Below are positions 62,729-64,000 of a stretch of 64,000 nucleotides of DNA, one piece after another (within the stretch, counting starts at the first letter, position 1; every line of letters starts with the position of its first letter). Both the position numbers and the translations under genes were made by a program. Source of the DNA: Adhaeribacter rhizoryzae (GTDB lineage Bacteria; Bacteroidota; Bacteroidia; Cytophagales; Hymenobacteraceae); the NCBI RefSeq assembly GCF_008629685.1, contig NZ_VWSF01000010.1, positions 124,001-188,000 of the forward strand. The letters run 5' to 3'. The notes under the pieces were generated by a model that did no database searches, had not been told where the DNA came from, and saw nothing but the letters and a program-made list of their open reading frames with translations.

Positions 62729-64000
62729 ATGAGTTCAGCGGTGCAGGTTAGTTCTAATGTAAGTTTCCCCGGTACCTCAGAAGATAGATATAGGCTTTTA
62801 ATCGAAAATATCACTGATTACGCTATATTTTTATTAGATGCTACCGGCCACGTAGCCACCTGGAATGCCGGCGCCCAGCGCATTAAACAATATGAAGCAG
62901 TCGAAATTATTGGCAGGCATTTTTCAACGTTTTATACCACCGCCGATAAAGATCGCGATTATCCGGCCTTTGAATTAAAGGAAGCGCAGGCAAAAGGCAG
63001 GTACGAAGACGAAGGCTGGCGTGTCCGGAAAGATGGAACGGTGTTTTGGGCCAACGTTATTATTTCGCCGGTCTATAACCAGGAGCGCGCGTTAATTGGA
63101 TTTTCTAAAATTACCCGCGATTTATCTGAAAGAAAAAGGGCCGAAGACAACTTATTTAAAGCGTACGAAGAGTTAAAAGACAGCGAAGAAAAATACCGCT
63201 TACTAATTGGCGGCGTAACCGATTATGCCATTTTTATGCTGGACCCGGCTGGCCACGTAGCCACCTGGAACGAAGGCGCGAAAAGAATTAAAGGTTACGA
63301 ACCCCACGAAATTATTGGCAAATATTTTTCTAAATTTTACAGCCGCGACGCCGTTTTGCAAGGTTACCCCGATTACGTATTAAAACAGGCCCGGGCTGTA
63401 GGCCGGTACGAAGACGAAGGCTGGCGTTACCGGAAAGATGGTTCGGCGTTTTGGGCCAATGTGGTTATTACGGCTATTTATAACCCCAAAAAAGAATTAA
63501 TTGGCTTTTCTAAAATTACCCGCGACCTTACCGATAAAAAACAACTCGAAGAAAAATTATTCCGGATAAACGAAGAGTTAAAAGAAAGCGAAGAAAAATA
63601 CCGGTTGTTAATAAACAGTGTGCAGGATTATGCTATTCTGATGCTGAACCCCGAAGGCCTGATTACCTCCTGGAATGTGGGCGCTGAGCGCATTAACGGT
63701 TATCAGGCAAACGAAATAATTGGCAAGCATATTTCTGTTTTTTACCCGCGCGAAGCCATTGAAAACGGGTACCCGCAATTTGAGCTGGCGCAGGCTATAG
63801 AAAATGGCCGGTTCGAAGACGAAGGTTGGCGCCTCCGGAAAGATGGTACTGCCTTCTGGGCCAACGTAATATTAACGCCGGTTTATAATACAGATAAGCG
63901 CTTGCTGGGCTTTGCCAAAATTACCCGCGACTTAACCGAACGCCGCCGCAACGAAGAACTGATGCGGAAAAACTTAGAATTGGTGCGGATTAATAACGAC
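62729..64000 (+). CDS. Multi-PAS sensor protein, three near-identical PAS domains (partial)
   Basis: Starts at ATG 62729 and runs off the window after 424 codons without a stop. Three PAS domains follow one another with a period of about 135 residues, each with a RLLI....DYAI start, a HVATWN or LITSWN strand, a GWR-x-RKDG-x-x-FWANV block and an ending GF(S/A)KITRDL. Repeats 1 and 2 begin near 62785 and 63190, repeat 3 near 63595. No signal peptide. The output module (kinase or other) is outside the window. Confidence 0.9.
   Translation, partial: MSSAVQVSSNVSFPGTSEDRYRLLIENITDYAIFLLDATGHVATWNAGAQRIKQYEAVEIIGRHFSTFYTTADKDRDYPAFELKEAQAKGRYEDEGWRVRKDGTVFWANVIISPVYNQERALIGFSKITRDLSERKRAEDNLFKAYEELKDSEEKYRLLIGGVTDYAIFMLDPAGHVATWNEGAKRIKGYEPHEIIGKYFSKFYSRDAVLQGYPDYVLKQARAVGRYEDEGWRYRKDGSAFWANVVITAIYNPKKELIGFSKITRDLTDKKQLEEKLFRINEELKESEEKYRLLINSVQDYAILMLNPEGLITSWNVGAERINGYQANEIIGKHISVFYPREAIENGYPQFELAQAIENGRFEDEGWRLRKDGTAFWANVILTPVYNTDKRLLGFAKITRDLTERRRNEELMRKNLELVRINND

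Noticed and set aside
1-64000. CRISPR arrays, tRNA or rRNA genes, insertion sequences with transposase
   Set aside because: No direct-repeat array, no cloverleaf or rRNA motif and no transposase-like frame was seen by eye; only short inverted repeats are present.

Overview
The window looks like chromosomal DNA of a Bacteroidota bacterium, most likely Cytophagales / Hymenobacteraceae (Adhaeribacter-like; this is inference from gene content, not a database match). Pointers are a type IX secretion C-terminal domain on a PhoX-like protein, Bacteroidota-type sigma/anti-sigma pairs, TAnnTTTG promoter boxes, an imelysin-like/cytochrome c peroxidase fusion, DUF1080, DUF2279, DUF2461 and DUF6624 proteins, SD-poor starts and AT-rich intergenic DNA. 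No rRNA, tRNA or CRISPR array was seen.

Layout. 0-2.6 kb: end of an amidohydrolase-like gene, a UMF1-type transporter and a sugar-phosphate isomerase-like protein. 2.9-10.4 kb: a signalling/accessory stretch with two histidine kinases and a lone receiver (one kinase and the receiver carry single-base frame breaks), a B12-type radical SAM protein, a cold-shock protein, a winged-helix protein and small unknowns. 10.7-15 kb: glycerate kinase, 2-hydroxyacid dehydrogenase and an M3 oligopeptidase. 15.8-19.4 kb: a redox operon (FAD oxidoreductase, small membrane protein with a natural seven-His tail, membrane polyferredoxin). 19.4-28.9 kb: hydrolase, peroxiredoxin, a three-gene glycosyltransferase operon, DUF2461, a lipoprotein and an ECF sigma/anti-sigma pair. 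29-32.7 kb: succinate-semialdehyde dehydrogenase and an aspartyl-protease/PDZ protein.

33-38.2 kb is an AT-rich accessory stretch: a decayed small gene, an unknown gene, a predicted PD-(D/E)XK (DUF559-like) nuclease, an AraC regulator with a cysteine hydrolase, PhyH, and another unknown, separated by inverted repeats. 38.3-48.2 kb is dominated by a copper/heavy-metal module: Cys-rich secreted protein, metal-binding lipoprotein, CusA-type RND pump split in two frames, TolC, and two CusB-type adaptors each with a heavy-metal-binding N-terminus. 48.4-55.9 kb: alpha-glucan phosphorylase homologue lacking the PLP lysine, a CPA2 antiporter, NudK plus DUF4406, DUF1080, a 25-residue membrane peptide and a frame-broken lipoprotein. 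56-62.1 kb: LRR protein, PhoX-like phosphatase with T9SS tail divergent from a di-heme peroxidase, the two sharing an intergenic region full of 11-bp-spaced TTA(A/G)C repeats that look like PhoB-type boxes, then a small unknown and a GNAT acetyltransferase. The window ends inside a sensor protein with three near-identical PAS domains.

Two themes run through the window: a family of intergenic hairpins (five copies, some sharing arms and loop), and several single-base breaks in short homopolymers, which may be assembly errors or real decay and must be settled before any frame-broken gene is called dead.
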